Below, piece by piece: positions 28,932 to 36,408 of a stretch of 36,408 nucleotides of DNA. Below the pieces are notes generated by a model, which was not told the origin of the DNA, ran no database searches, and worked only from the letters and a program-made list of their open reading frames with translations. The stretch is taken from the IMG/VR virus record IMGVR_UViG_3300044966_000589, positions 1 through 36,408 of that record; one strand, written 5' to 3'. Within the stretch, counting starts at the first letter, position 1; each line of letters begins with the position of its first letter. This DNA comes from a virus. The translations under genes were made by a program, and so were the position numbers.

Positions 28932-30790
28932 TCGCGAGTGATGGAGCGCAACGGATCGCGGCGGCGTTTGAGCCGCTGGCACGGACGGCTGGCGTGGAGG
29001 TGCCGGACGCGGCAGCGAGACTGGCCTTCTCGCTGTATGTGGGCAAGGAGAAGTCAAGACCGGTGCCACAGAAGCTGGTGCTGCGGGTGATCGAGGTGCT
29101 GCGTGGGCGTGATCTGATCTTTCGCAGTGGCGGTGAGGTGGTGACGTGGAGTGAGAGCGAGGAGGGCTTCCAAGTGATGAAGCCGCTGGCGTTTTGCACC
29201 TGGCTGCCATCGAGCAACGGTGGTGCGGTGGTGCTGCATGCGGGGACGAAAAAGGAGACGGATGCGGCGGGTGCGCTGACGGGGAAGGAGATCCTGGTCG
29301 AGAGTGATTTGAGTATCCACCAGGCGTCGATCATCCTGGCGAGTGAGGACTTTAAGCGCAGTCTGCCGGAGGTGGAGCATGTGGCTCCGGTGTGCCTGCC
29401 GACCTTTACCGATGAGCAGGACGAGCGCGGTCTGCCGATGATCAGGCTGTGCCGGAAAGGCTACGACGCGCACTCGAAGACGTGGACGACGGGTGAGGTG
29501 ATGTATGACGAGAACATGGACGTGACGGATGCGGTGATGTGGCTGCATGACCTGGTGCAGTATTTCGCATGGCGGCAGAAGGAGCGTGACTTTGCCATCT
29601 GGCTGGCGGCCCTGGTCACGATGTTTGGGCGCGGTCTGTTTGGGGGTCGTGCTCCGGCGTTTTTCGTGAATGCGAATATCCAGGAGTCCGGCAAGACGAA
29701 TCTGACGTGGCTGATCACCTGGGCGATCCATGGGAGCAGAGCGGTGAAAACGCTTGAGGACGAGAAGGAGGAGGAGCTGGCGAAGTATCTCGACACGGTG
29801 TGCCGCACCCACTCGCCGTATGTGAATTTTGATAACATCGACTGGGGTGGCAAGCCGATCAAAACAGCCTTGCTCGATACCTTTATCCAGGAGGACGAGC
29901 ACGAGCTGCGCAAGATGGGCAACAACACGGAGTTGGGCCGCTATGTGAACCGCACTACGGTGATGGGCAGCGGGAACAACATCACGCTGAGTCGTGACTT
30001 GCAGCGTCGTGGTTTGCTCGTTGATTTGTGGAACCCGATGACGGGGACGGATCGTGTGCTGCCTGCGACGGCGACGCTGATCGACGATGATTTTTTTCGC
30101 AATGAAGGTAACCGCAAGATGGTGCTCTCAGCCTGCTGGGCGATGGTGCGTGAGTGGGACAAGTCGGGGCGACCGCTGAAGCCTGGGCGATTGCTGGGGA
30201 GCTTTGAGAGCTGGGCGCGGTTTGCACCGGCGGTGGTGTGGCACACGGGTGGACTTTTTAAGCAGCAATGGGACTGCATGATCGCGAGCGGGAATGATGA
30301 GATCGGTGATAAGCAGAGCCGGGACTTTGCGCGACTGGCGCAGATCGCGGTCGAGGAATACACCAAGGACGGTGATGGTAAGCCACGTGATCGCTTTGAG
30401 GTGCTGGTGCGGCAATTTGCGGGGATCGCGAGACGGCATGGGCTGGACGCGGTGACGGGCTACCTGTGGCCCGAAACGAGCATCGAGGCGGTGCTGGCGT
30501 GCAAGGATTTCAAAGCACCGGCGAGGTCGGCGGAAAAGGCAGCGGCGGAGGACGTTGATGCACTGTGGACCGAAGACGGGGGGCAGGGGACAGTGGATGC
30601 GGCCACGATGGCAGCGGCGGCGGAATTCATGGGGAGCAAGAGCACCGCGAGCTTTGGCAAGGCGCTCAAGACGCAGATGCACGAGCGGCATTTCAAAGCC
30701 AGCGACGGCAGCGTGTGGGCATTCAAGAACCTCGCGGGGTCGAATCCACGCAGGCTCCTGGTCGAGAAGGTCCGCGATGCGGAGGGGTGA
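28925..30790 (+). CDS. Replicative helicase, AAA/SF3-like
   Basis: A 621-aa protein with a Shine-Dalgarno-like GAGGAGG about 12 nt before ATG 28925. The ATPase core is visible: an altered Walker A (NIQESGKTNL, about 251-260), a Walker B-like YVNFDNID (Asp303), sensor/Arg region VMGSGNNITLSRDLQRRGLLVDLW (348-369). The C-terminal 60 residues (SFGKALKTQMHERHFKASDGSVWAFKNL) look like a winged-helix end also hinted at in the BRO-N protein. It should unwind DNA with the adjacent primase. The first residue of the Walker A loop is Asn instead of Gly, seen in some phage helicases. Confidence 0.78.
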   Translation: MVIASDGAQRIAAAFEPLARTAGVEVPDAAARLAFSLYVGKEKSRPVPQKLVLRVIEVLRGRDLIFRSGGEVVTWSESEEGFQVMKPLAFCTWLPSSNGGAVVLHAGTKKETDAAGALTGKEILVESDLSIHQASIILASEDFKRSLPEVEHVAPVCLPTFTDEQDERGLPMIRLCRKGYDAHSKTWTTGEVMYDENMDVTDAVMWLHDLVQYFAWRQKERDFAIWLAALVTMFGRGLFGGRAPAFFVNANIQESGKTNLTWLITWAIHGSRAVKTLEDEKEEELAKYLDTVCRTHSPYVNFDNIDWGGKPIKTALLDTFIQEDEHELRKMGNNTELGRYVNRTTVMGSGNNITLSRDLQRRGLLVDLWNPMTGTDRVLPATATLIDDDFFRNEGNRKMVLSACWAMVREWDKSGRPLKPGRLLGSFESWARFAPAVVWHTGGLFKQQWDCMIASGNDEIGDKQSRDFARLAQIAVEEYTKDGDGKPRDRFEVLVRQFAGIARRHGLDAVTGYLWPETSIEAVLACKDFKAPARSAEKAAAEDVDALWTEDGGQGTVDAATMAAAAEFMGSKSTASFGKALKTQMHERHFKASDGSVWAFKNLAGSNPRRLLVEKVRDAEG

Positions 30791-30802
30791 GAGGTGAGTG
30801 AG

Positions 30803-30825
30803 CACGAGCGCATGATGCGCTCGTG
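30803..30825. repeat. Perfect 23-bp palindrome
   Basis: CACGAGCGCAT, a central G, and ATGCGCTCGTG form a perfect palindrome 12 nt after the helicase stop. It has no T tract, so a dimeric protein site or a hairpin is as likely as a terminator. Confidence 0.75.
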
Positions 30826-30957
30826 GGGCGTGGGGTGAGCGAGGGGTGAGTAATGAGGCAAGAACGCAACGGCGCGAACGGCGCACCATAGCTATCACTG
30901 CGCGTGTGCGACAGCATCGCCGGAGGCGGAATGCAGACGGCTCGCCGCCGCCGCCCG

Positions 30958-31231
30958 ACCCTCTTTTTATTCCCACCAATCAAACGGCGACCCTCTCGAC
31001 CCTCTCGGCTTTTCAGGCTGTTTTGAATGATTGCGGAGGAAGTGGGTGCCATTTCAAGAGGCTACCCTCTCGAACACCCCTTTTGAATGGCCACCCTCTC
31101 TCGCTGCAACCCTTGATTTTCCAAGGAAGTAAGAGGGTTTTGAGGGTCTATGAGGGTTTTGAGGGATTGTGTGACTGAGGCGACTTCTGGAGTAGGTGGC
31201 TGTGGGTGTGGGTTTGCGCGTCGCGACCCTC
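30958..31231. repeat. Cluster of ACCCTC/GAGGGT repeats (iteron-like)
   Basis: ACCCTCTCG occurs at 30990, 30999 and 31064; ACCCTCT is at 30958 and 31093; ACCCTC is at 31226; the reverse form GAGGGT is at 31133, 31142 and 31152. TTTTGAATG also repeats at 31021 and 31081. The spacing, about 9-90 nt, and both orientations suggest protein binding sites in the helicase-terminase gap. This could be a replication origin, a packaging (pac) region or a regulatory region. Confidence 0.6.
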
Positions 31232-31381
31232 ATAGGGTGGGGGGGGGTGGTAAGGAATCTTTTTCCGGCCACCCCTATCCACTCGGGTTTAATGTCTCAC
31301 GGCCTTTGTGCGAGCGGACGCGCAAACGTGTTTGCGCATGGTTTGGGCGCATGCGTTGCGTTTTTCGCGGTTTCGGTGCGC

Positions 31382-31401
31382 TTTGACACCGGAAGCGCAT
31401 C
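31382..31401 (+). promoter_or_regulatory. WTTGACA element before small terminase
   Basis: TTTGACAC starts 20 nt before ATG 31402, with no Shine-Dalgarno. GCGCTT (31378-31383) and AAGCGC (31393-31398) form a 6-bp stem that includes the first part of the motif. Confidence 0.5.
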
Positions 31402-32058
31402 ATGGCGCGGTCGCATGCAGAATCGGGGCTGGTGAAGCTCTACATGGCTGCGAAGGGGGTGGCCCTTCGCACGGCGCAACTCCATGCCAAGAACCGGCAC
31501 CCGGATTACGTGGCGTTTTTGGCGACGCAGGGAGCGAAGGCGCTCGAAGTCGCCGACCCGAGCGAAGAGCAAAAACGCGCCCTGGTCGCCGTGATGGGTG
31601 GGCAGACACCACCCGGAGATCGGCTGGTGCATGTGGCCCCGCCCGCGATGGAGAAGCCGCAGGACCAATGGACGCCCGAGGAATATGCCGAGTGTCAGTG
31701 CTGGGCGGGCATGGTGGCTGCCAATGCGCAGCGGCAGGTCGCCTTGGATCGTGGCGATCCCATGGCGGCCATCGGCTTCGTGAAAATCGCCGCCGACTCC
31801 CTCAAGTCCTACCACCTCGCCCGCCAGCGTCGAGTCCAGGCCGAGCTGGAAAGCGGACGCCTCCAGCCCATGTCGGCCTGGCAGGACGCCAAAGCCGCGC
31901 TGATGAAATTCGTCTCGCTCTTCGCCTCCTTTGAAGGCCGCATCGCCCAGAAGGCGAACCCTGACAACCCCCAGCATGCCATGCGAGCGATCAGCCAGTG
32001 GCGCGAGGAGGAATTCAATCCCGCGCTCGAAAACGTCCTCGCCGAACTGGCTCTATGA
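31402..32058 (+). CDS. Terminase small subunit candidate
   Basis: A 218-aa protein directly before the large terminase, overlapping it by ATGA. The N-terminus (LVKLYMAAKGVALRTAQLHAKNRHPDYVAFLAT) looks like an HTH, and the remainder is Gln/Arg/Ala-rich and helical (KSYHLARQRRVQAELESGRL). This is the arrangement of small terminase subunits, which bind the packaging site and load DNA to the motor. The specific family could not be named, so the call rests on position and architecture. Base preference at third codon positions changes from G to C inside this gene. Confidence 0.7.
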   Translation: MARSHAESGLVKLYMAAKGVALRTAQLHAKNRHPDYVAFLATQGAKALEVADPSEEQKRALVAVMGGQTPPGDRLVHVAPPAMEKPQDQWTPEEYAECQCWAGMVAANAQRQVALDRGDPMAAIGFVKIAADSLKSYHLARQRRVQAELESGRLQPMSAWQDAKAALMKFVSLFASFEGRIAQKANPDNPQHAMRAISQWREEEFNPALENVLAELAL

Positions 32059-33878
32059 ATTCCACCCCGCAGCAGCGTCGCACCGCCGCCGTGCAGAGCG
32101 AAGTGCTCGGCATGTTTCGCACCCAGCGGCGCAAGGCCGTCGTGCCCTGGCTGGAGGAAAACATCATCCTGCCGCGCAAGATGGCACCCAACTCCGCCGG
32201 TCCCTTTCGCACCGCCTCACGCCCGTTTCAGCGTCCTATTCTGGAATGTTTCAACCCCGAAGTCGGGGTCAATGAATGCGGGGTCTCCGCCGGGGTGCAG
32301 ATCGCAAAAACGACCATGCTCACCCTCGGGGCCGCGTATCGACTCGTCAACGCCCCCATGCCCATCCTCATGATCGGCAGCTCTCGCGACTGGACCAAGA
32401 CCGAACTCAGCGAAAAGCGCATGCAGGTGCTCATCGACGAAAATCCCATCCTCTCCGCCTGCAAGCCTGCGAACGCCGACCGCTACCGCTCCATGTCCAT
32501 GGACATGGCTGGCGGCATGGTCAACCTCGTCGGCGGCAATTCCCCCGGCGCTCTCTCCGGCGGCTCCTACGGCATCACCCTTTGCGATGAAGCCTCGAAG
32601 CTCATCCAGAGCGAAAGTGAGCAAGCCCCCGAGGCCCACCCCTTCCACCTCATCGCGAAGCGCACCGATGGCTTCGGTGCGCTGGAGTTTCACTATTACT
32701 CCAGCACGCCAAACAGCCCCACGCATCCCTTCTGGCGCTACATCCTCGCCGGTGACCAGACGCATTTCTACGTCGAGTGCCCGCACTGTCACGGCTGGTT
32801 TTATCTCGATTTCATTGGCCGCCCCGAGGATGTCGAAGACTACAACACCCACCTCGGCCTCACGCTGCCCAGCGACTATCAATCGCTCATCTGGGACAAG
32901 TCCGCGCGTGAAGCCTCCGGCCAGTGGGACGAGACCCGCGTGCGTGAATCCGTCCGCTATCTCTGCCCGCACAACGGCTGCCAGATCACCGAGCTGCACA
33001 AGCAAGCCATGGTTGAAGGCTGCCTCGAAAAACGCCACAACCTACTCGCCGCCAAAAATCGCCGCACCTTCATCCTGCCCTCGTTTTATTCGCCCACCAA
33101 GAGCTTCGGCACCATGGCCTGGGACTTCCTCGACTCACTCAAGGACATGTTCGGCTTGCAGGACTATCATAACAGCCGCCTGGCTCGCCCGTGGACCGAG
33201 TTCAACGTCAACCTGAGAATGGACGACGTGGTCAAAGCCATCGCCGACGGCAAAAACGGCCGCCCCTTGTATCGACGCGGCACCTTGCCATTCAAGCCCC
33301 TCCGCCTCCTCCTCAATGCCGATCCCGGTGAGGCCACCACGCACTGGGAACTCACCGCCCTCGCCCACGACGGCGGCGTTTGGGTTTGCGACTGGGGCAC
33401 CGTCGTCTCATCGAAAGACCTCCTCACCACCGACTTCCTCCGCGCTCGCCACATCATTGTCGAGGGCACTGGCGAAAAAATCTTCCCCGTCCGCGGCTAC
33501 CTCGACACCGGGTGGCAGCAGGACGATCAGCTCGACGTGTGCGCCGCGTCGAAAGGCTTTTTCATCCCTGTCAAAGGCTCCGATGCCAAGCATGGTCAAC
33601 TCCACGAGACCCGCGTCGCCACGCGTCCGCAGATGTCCCTGCTCGTCTTCAACGATCGCGAGATCAAAAACATGCTCTATGCCAACCGCATGATGAAGCG
33701 CATCGACGGAGCCTTCCACCTGCCCACCGATGCCGACCCCGAAGTCAAACTCGGCCACACAGGCCAAAAACGCGACGCCGACGGCGAATGGCAACGCGTC
33801 CCCCACGACCACTTCGGCGACTGCTCCAAATACACCTGCATCGACTACCAGCTGCTACGCGCTGGTGGGATGCTTTGA
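32055..33878 (+). CDS. terL: Terminase large subunit (GpA family)
   Basis: A 607-aa protein from ATG 32055, overlapping the small subunit's stop. The GpA/lambda-type pattern is clear: start region NIILPRKMAPNSAGPFRT, an altered Walker A-like GVQIAKTT (80-87), Walker B GITLCDEA (Asp178-Glu179), a Cys-His motif VECPHCHGW near 240, and the nuclease-domain start LLLNADPGE with WVCDWGTV near 430. It packages DNA into proheads and cuts it. In the Walker A, Ala replaces the Gly before Lys, as in some GpA proteins. Upstream in-frame starts (31998) would overlap the small subunit by 60 nt. Confidence 0.93.
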   Translation: MNSTPQQRRTAAVQSEVLGMFRTQRRKAVVPWLEENIILPRKMAPNSAGPFRTASRPFQRPILECFNPEVGVNECGVSAGVQIAKTTMLTLGAAYRLVNAPMPILMIGSSRDWTKTELSEKRMQVLIDENPILSACKPANADRYRSMSMDMAGGMVNLVGGNSPGALSGGSYGITLCDEASKLIQSESEQAPEAHPFHLIAKRTDGFGALEFHYYSSTPNSPTHPFWRYILAGDQTHFYVECPHCHGWFYLDFIGRPEDVEDYNTHLGLTLPSDYQSLIWDKSAREASGQWDETRVRESVRYLCPHNGCQITELHKQAMVEGCLEKRHNLLAAKNRRTFILPSFYSPTKSFGTMAWDFLDSLKDMFGLQDYHNSRLARPWTEFNVNLRMDDVVKAIADGKNGRPLYRRGTLPFKPLRLLLNADPGEATTHWELTALAHDGGVWVCDWGTVVSSKDLLTTDFLRARHIIVEGTGEKIFPVRGYLDTGWQQDDQLDVCAASKGFFIPVKGSDAKHGQLHETRVATRPQMSLLVFNDREIKNMLYANRMMKRIDGAFHLPTDADPEVKLGHTGQKRDADGEWQRVPHDHFGDCSKYTCIDYQLLRAGGML

Positions 33879-33937
33879 CGAGACCTAATTAACCCCGCCC
33901 ACCCTGCGGCAACCATCCCTGCCTGATGCTCGGCCCC

Positions 33938-33960
33938 TTTGACATGCGGGTCGCTGCATG
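33938..33960 (+). promoter_or_regulatory. WTTGACA element with hairpin including ATG
   Basis: TTTGACAT starts 20 nt before ATG 33958. CATGC (33943-33947) pairs with GCATG (33956-33960), so the start codon lies in the stem; loop 8 nt. Confidence 0.55.
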
Positions 33961-34296
33961 GCCGCAGTCACCATCGCCGACCTCACTTCGGACTTCCGTT
34001 TTCACGCCCGCATCTTGTATGCGGACGACGCAAACGCACAGAAACAATGGCTGATCGAGCAATACCTCCTCCTGGCTGAGGATCGCAGCGGTGCCGAGAT
34101 CACGGCGCAGGCTTTTGAAGGCTCCTCGCACTCGGCGCAGTTTCGCGATTCCTCTCCGGAGCAGCGGCGGCAAGCCGTGCAGGCCGCCATCGAAGATCTC
34201 GAGGCCGAGATTGCCGGTCAAGTCGCGAAGTCGCTCTCCCGTCCCTTCGGCTTCCGCTTCCGGCCTGGCTACGAGCCTGCCACCCTGCTCGGCTGA
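33958..34296 (+). CDS. Small head-joining protein (gpW-like candidate)
   Basis: A 112-aa protein between the large terminase and the portal, where lambda has gpW. It is helical with a Glu/Gln/Ala-rich centre (GAEITAQAFEGSSHSAQFRDSSPEQRRQAVQAAIEDLEAEI) and an Arg-rich end. Size and order fit a gpW-like connector, but the family signature is not secure. It follows a TTTGACAT hairpin element and has no Shine-Dalgarno. Confidence 0.6.
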   Translation: MAAVTIADLTSDFRFHARILYADDANAQKQWLIEQYLLLAEDRSGAEITAQAFEGSSHSAQFRDSSPEQRRQAVQAAIEDLEAEIAGQVAKSLSRPFGFRFRPGYEPATLLG

Positions 34297-34313
34297 TTTC
34301 TGACATCTCACGT

Positions 34314-34325
34314 CTCACCTCTTAC
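34314..34325 (+). repeat. CTCACCT leader copy before portal
   Basis: CTCACCTCTTAC lies 12 nt before ATG 34338, matching the leaders at 4756 and 11151. Confidence 0.45.
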
Positions 34326-34337
34326 TTTCGCCGCCCG

Positions 34338-35957
34338 ATGTCACGTCGCAAAACACTCAAGCCCACCGCACCCGCGCCCATCACCAACGCCGCGACCACG
34401 ACCACCACCTCCGGTGGCAGCTATCGCTCCACGCCGCATTACACCGCGTGGAATTCCAAGAGCGTCGAGCGCATGCAGCGGTCGAAGGACCTCGTGCAAA
34501 TCTCCCGCTTCCTGCAAAGCGAGGAAGGCATCCCCCAGGTGCGTTACGGCATCCAGCAGCTCCCGCGTGAGGCCGTCGGCAAAGGCATCGGCTGCAAGTC
34601 CATCTCGCAAGATGCCGACTTCCGCCGCGAGGCCACCGCGCTCTTCAAAAAATGGGCCGATTCCCCCGCCATCGACATCCGCAAGGAGCACAACCTCTTC
34701 GCGATCCAGCCCATGCTGCTCTCCGCCATGCTCGGCGATGGTGAGCTTTTCATCTTGCCCGTCTATGAGCCGACCGGCGCTTCGTGGTCACTCAATGATC
34801 GCAGCAAGCGAGCCTTTCAAATCCAGCTCGTGAGCCGAGACCAGCTCACCAATGGCGACGTGCAAAGCGTCGCCGCCCGCAAGCTGCGTTGGTTTGACGG
34901 CCTGCAATACAACGGTCTCGACCAGCTCCAGCTCCTGCGCCTGAATCAAGACCCGGACGCCAGTGGTTACCTGCTCTCCAAAACATTCACCGACATCCCA
35001 GCGGTCAATGCCATGGGGCACCGCAACATTTTCCACCTCAAAGACCCGACGCGCATCCACCAGTATCACGGCGACCCCGTCATTTTCGCGAGTGGTCGCG
35101 ACCTGCTCGACTCGCTCGATCTCAAAGCCCTGCGCAAGCACTCGGCCAAGGTCCGCGCCTCGCTCCTCGGTGCCACCACCACCCGCGATGGCAAGATGCT
35201 CAATGCGATGCAGCAGATCGCGCTTGCCGAGCAAGGTGGCAACCCCACCGCCGACACGGGCCGCCGCTTTGTCGAGGTCGCCGAAGGCGCAGTGTTTTTG
35301 CCGATGTCGGACAACGAGAGCTTCAACTTTTTCAACAACCCGCAGGAAGGCATCCCGTTTCGCGAAATTCTCGCCGATCTTCTCCACCCCTTCATGTTCG
35401 AGCTGAAGTATCCACCCGAGTGGATCTTCACGCGTGGCAAAGTCGGTGGCGTCGAGTATCGCGGACTCCTCCAGCAGGTCGCCCGCGCCCACGAAGGCCT
35501 CCGCGCCCGCCTGTATCCCTTCCTGGAATGGCTGTGGGAAAAAGTCATTGGCACGGCCATGATGCCCGGCGGCCCGCTGTTCCAGTATGCGAACATCGCC
35601 GACTGGAACCAGATCGACTTCGTCACCGATCCCGACCCCACGGTCGATGCCGGACGCGACAAACGCGCCGACCTCGAAAGCCTCGGCGAAAACCTCATCA
35701 CGCCCGACGATCTCATCGAGCGTAGCACGGGACAGGATGGCGAAGCCGTGCGCCATGCCGCCATCGACCAAAAGCTCGACAGCATCCGCTACGCCATCGC
35801 CCGCGCCAAAAACCTACCCCTCGACCAGGTCGAAATCCCCGCCTCCGTCGCCCTGGCCATCGGCATGGGCCTCAAGACATTGCAGCCCGCTTCCGGCATC
35901 CTCACCGCCCTGAATCCCGCCACCCTCGCCGCCGACATTGCCGCGCTTGATGCATAG
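34338..35957 (+). CDS. Portal protein (lambda gpB type)
   Basis: A 539-aa portal of the lambda family. The pattern is recognisable at YRSTPHYTAWNSKSVERMQRS, then GIQQLPREAVGKGIGCKSIS, GDGELFILPVYEP, LVSRDQL, VNAMGHRNIFHLKD, IPFREILADLLHPFMFELKYPPEWIF, and a C-terminal Asp-rich segment (DFVTDPDPTVDAGRDKRADL) with a low-complexity tail. It forms the dodecameric ring at one vertex, joins head and tail, and binds the terminase. The start ATG 34338 has a CTCACCT leader instead of a Shine-Dalgarno. It ends at TAG 35955-35957, directly followed by a long hairpin. Confidence 0.92.
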   Translation: MSRRKTLKPTAPAPITNAATTTTTSGGSYRSTPHYTAWNSKSVERMQRSKDLVQISRFLQSEEGIPQVRYGIQQLPREAVGKGIGCKSISQDADFRREATALFKKWADSPAIDIRKEHNLFAIQPMLLSAMLGDGELFILPVYEPTGASWSLNDRSKRAFQIQLVSRDQLTNGDVQSVAARKLRWFDGLQYNGLDQLQLLRLNQDPDASGYLLSKTFTDIPAVNAMGHRNIFHLKDPTRIHQYHGDPVIFASGRDLLDSLDLKALRKHSAKVRASLLGATTTRDGKMLNAMQQIALAEQGGNPTADTGRRFVEVAEGAVFLPMSDNESFNFFNNPQEGIPFREILADLLHPFMFELKYPPEWIFTRGKVGGVEYRGLLQQVARAHEGLRARLYPFLEWLWEKVIGTAMMPGGPLFQYANIADWNQIDFVTDPDPTVDAGRDKRADLESLGENLITPDDLIERSTGQDGEAVRHAAIDQKLDSIRYAIARAKNLPLDQVEIPASVALAIGMGLKTLQPASGILTALNPATLAADIAALDA

Positions 35958-36012
35958 ACAAAAAAATGACAGACAAAAAAATCAGCATGTTTTTGTCTGT
36001 CATCTTTTTGTC
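35957..36012 (+). other. Long A+T-rich hairpin after portal with a tiny ORF
   Basis: Arms at 35957-35979 and 35990-36012 pair at 22 of 23 positions (GACAAAAA ... TTTTTGTC), with a 10-nt loop. The hairpin starts at the portal stop. It overlaps an ATG at 35966 that opens 21 codons (MTDKKISMFLSV ...), a Lys-rich start and a hydrophobic end, closing at the TGA inside the next TTTGACAT. It may act as terminator, RNA stability element or leader peptide; none is shown. Confidence 0.65.
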
Positions 36013-36026
36013 TTCCATTCTTGTCC

Positions 36027-36051
36027 TTTGACATGCGCCCGCCAGCATGTC
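36027..36051 (+). promoter_or_regulatory. WTTGACA element with hairpin containing ATG
   Basis: TTTGACAT starts 20 nt before ATG 36047. GACATGC (36030-36036) pairs perfectly with GCATGTC (36045-36051), a 7-bp stem that contains the start codon; loop 8 nt. It is the strongest case of the start-in-stem form. Confidence 0.6.
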
Positions 36052-36408
36052 CCGCAAGACCTGGTTCACCATTCGCAACGCCGCCTCCGCCGAAGCCCCC
36101 GCTGAAATCTCCATCCACGACGAGATCGGCGCATGGGGTGTCAGCGCCAAAGATTTTCTCTCCCAGCTCCGCAGCATCGCGGCTACGACTCCGATCACTC
36201 TCTCCATTCACTCCCCCGGCGGTGAGGTCTTCGATGGTCTTGCCATCTATCATGCGCTGAAGGCACGCGGCAACGTCACCGTGCGCATCGAAGGCCTCGC
36301 CGCCTCCATGGCCTCCGTCATCGCCATGGCAGGCACGCGGATCGAGATGCCGCGCAATGCGTTCATGATGATCCACAACCCGAGCGGCTTTGCGGTGGGT
36401 GACTCTGC
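36047..36408 (+). CDS. ClpP-like prohead protease, 5' part
   Basis: This is the start of the protease gene completed at 1-821 across the circle join. ATG 36047 (MSRKTWFTIRNAASAEAP) is preferred because of the conserved 20-nt distance from TTTGACAT and the ClpP-like N-terminus that follows (EISIHDEIGAWGVSAKDFLSQL, then ITLSIHSPGGEVFDGLAIYHAL), where the Ser-Pro-Gly-Gly loop is the usual oxyanion region. The 127 nt from 36282 repeat 1-127, so the last part is a duplicate of the start of the window. Confidence 0.9.
   Translation, partial: MSRKTWFTIRNAASAEAPAEISIHDEIGAWGVSAKDFLSQLRSIAATTPITLSIHSPGGEVFDGLAIYHALKARGNVTVRIEGLAASMASVIAMAGTRIEMPRNAFMMIHNPSGFAVGDS
36282..36408 (+). repeat. 127-nt terminal overlap with 1-127
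   Basis: The end of the window is identical to its beginning for 127 bases, inside the protease gene and in the same frame. 127 is a common largest k-mer in short-read assemblies, so this marks a circular (or circularly permuted) molecule of 36,281 bp and not a biological terminal repeat. Confidence 0.9.

Larger units (their letters stand above)
30791..31401. other. 611-bp region without a convincing gene
   Basis: Between the helicase and small terminase. It contains the 23-bp palindrome (30803), the ACCCTC/GAGGGT cluster, a C-rich run then GGGGGGG near 31238, and AT-rich patches. Short open frames (30846-31178 and 31150-31386) encode repetitive TLSTLS-type or Arg/Gly-rich peptides that are translations of the repeats; I do not regard them as genes. 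The WTTGACA element of the terminase gene ends the region. Confidence 0.6.

Noticed and set aside
30128-30979. Minus-strand open frame of 283 codons opposite the helicase end
   Set aside because: Arg/Pro-rich shadow of the helicase; no start signal.
30846-31178. 110-codon open frame in the repeat region
   Set aside because: GTG start, and the sequence TLSTLS and similar is a translation of the ACCCTC repeats; low-confidence as a gene.
30958-31231. CRISPR array from the ACCCTC repeats
   Set aside because: Repeats are only 6-9 nt, in both orientations and with irregular spacing; no cas genes are present.
31150-31386. 78-codon open frame ending in the TTTGACAC before the terminase
   Set aside because: Arg/Gly/Cys-rich without folding pattern; its stop at the motif is chance because the motif contains TGA.
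34788-35771. Long minus-strand open frame opposite the portal (327 codons)
   Set aside because: Shadow of the portal gene; the portal has clear family patterns and no start signal supports the opposite frame.
36282-36408. Biological direct terminal repeats of the virion DNA
   Set aside because: The length 127 is a common assembly k-mer and the join restores one uninterrupted gene; an assembly overlap of a circle is simpler.

Overview
The window is a complete temperate, tailed (siphovirus-like) bacteriophage genome. The last 127 bases (36282-36408) repeat the first 127 exactly, so the contig is a closed circle of 36,281 bp opened inside the prohead protease gene. An integrase with an attP carrying the 3' part of a tRNA-Pro(GGG) gene shows that it integrates. 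G+C is roughly 60%. The host cannot be fixed from the sequence. The copies of an ACAGGCT-GCC-AGCCTGT palindrome and the many late genes without a Shine-Dalgarno sequence remind me of Verrucomicrobia and relatives, which is a recollection and not a proof.

Reading the circle from the packaging genes: 31.4-34.3 kb holds the small and large (GpA-type) terminase and a small connector protein. 34.3-36.3 kb and 0-0.8 kb hold the portal and a ClpP-like protease with a scaffold-like tail. 0.9-5.7 kb holds the P22/HK97-fold coat protein, connectors, a decoration protein and tail-tube candidates. 5.9-8.2 kb holds tail assembly genes, including a G/GT chaperone pair with a textbook -1 slippery heptamer. 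8.3-16.4 kb holds the tape measure, distal tail proteins, a glycine-rich fibre and a discoidin-like domain protein. 16.4-17.7 kb is the lysis cassette (membrane protein, holin-lipoprotein, amidase).

The lysogeny block (17.7-19.8 kb, minus strand) holds the integrase, attP, a membrane zinc-ribbon protein and a ribbon-helix-helix regulator. It diverges from the early operon across an operator-like region with three GATATA half-sites. The early operon (19.9-30.8 kb) starts with a second ribbon-helix-helix protein and a BRO-N antirepressor. It continues through a tight chain of small unknown genes with ATGA/GTGA overlaps to a ParB-like protein, a primase and an AAA/SF3-like helicase. A 611-bp gap with repeated ACCCTC/GAGGGT motifs separates the helicase from the terminase.

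The most unusual signal is a recurrent WTTGACA element, often followed by an inverted repeat that ends at or contains the start codon. It lies 20-23 nt ahead of many late genes and is not a normal sigma-70 promoter. Early genes instead use strong AGGAGG sites. Early and late halves, although both on the + strand, also prefer opposite bases (G against C) at third codon positions, switching near attP and near the terminase. Together these suggest two separately controlled and separately evolved halves.
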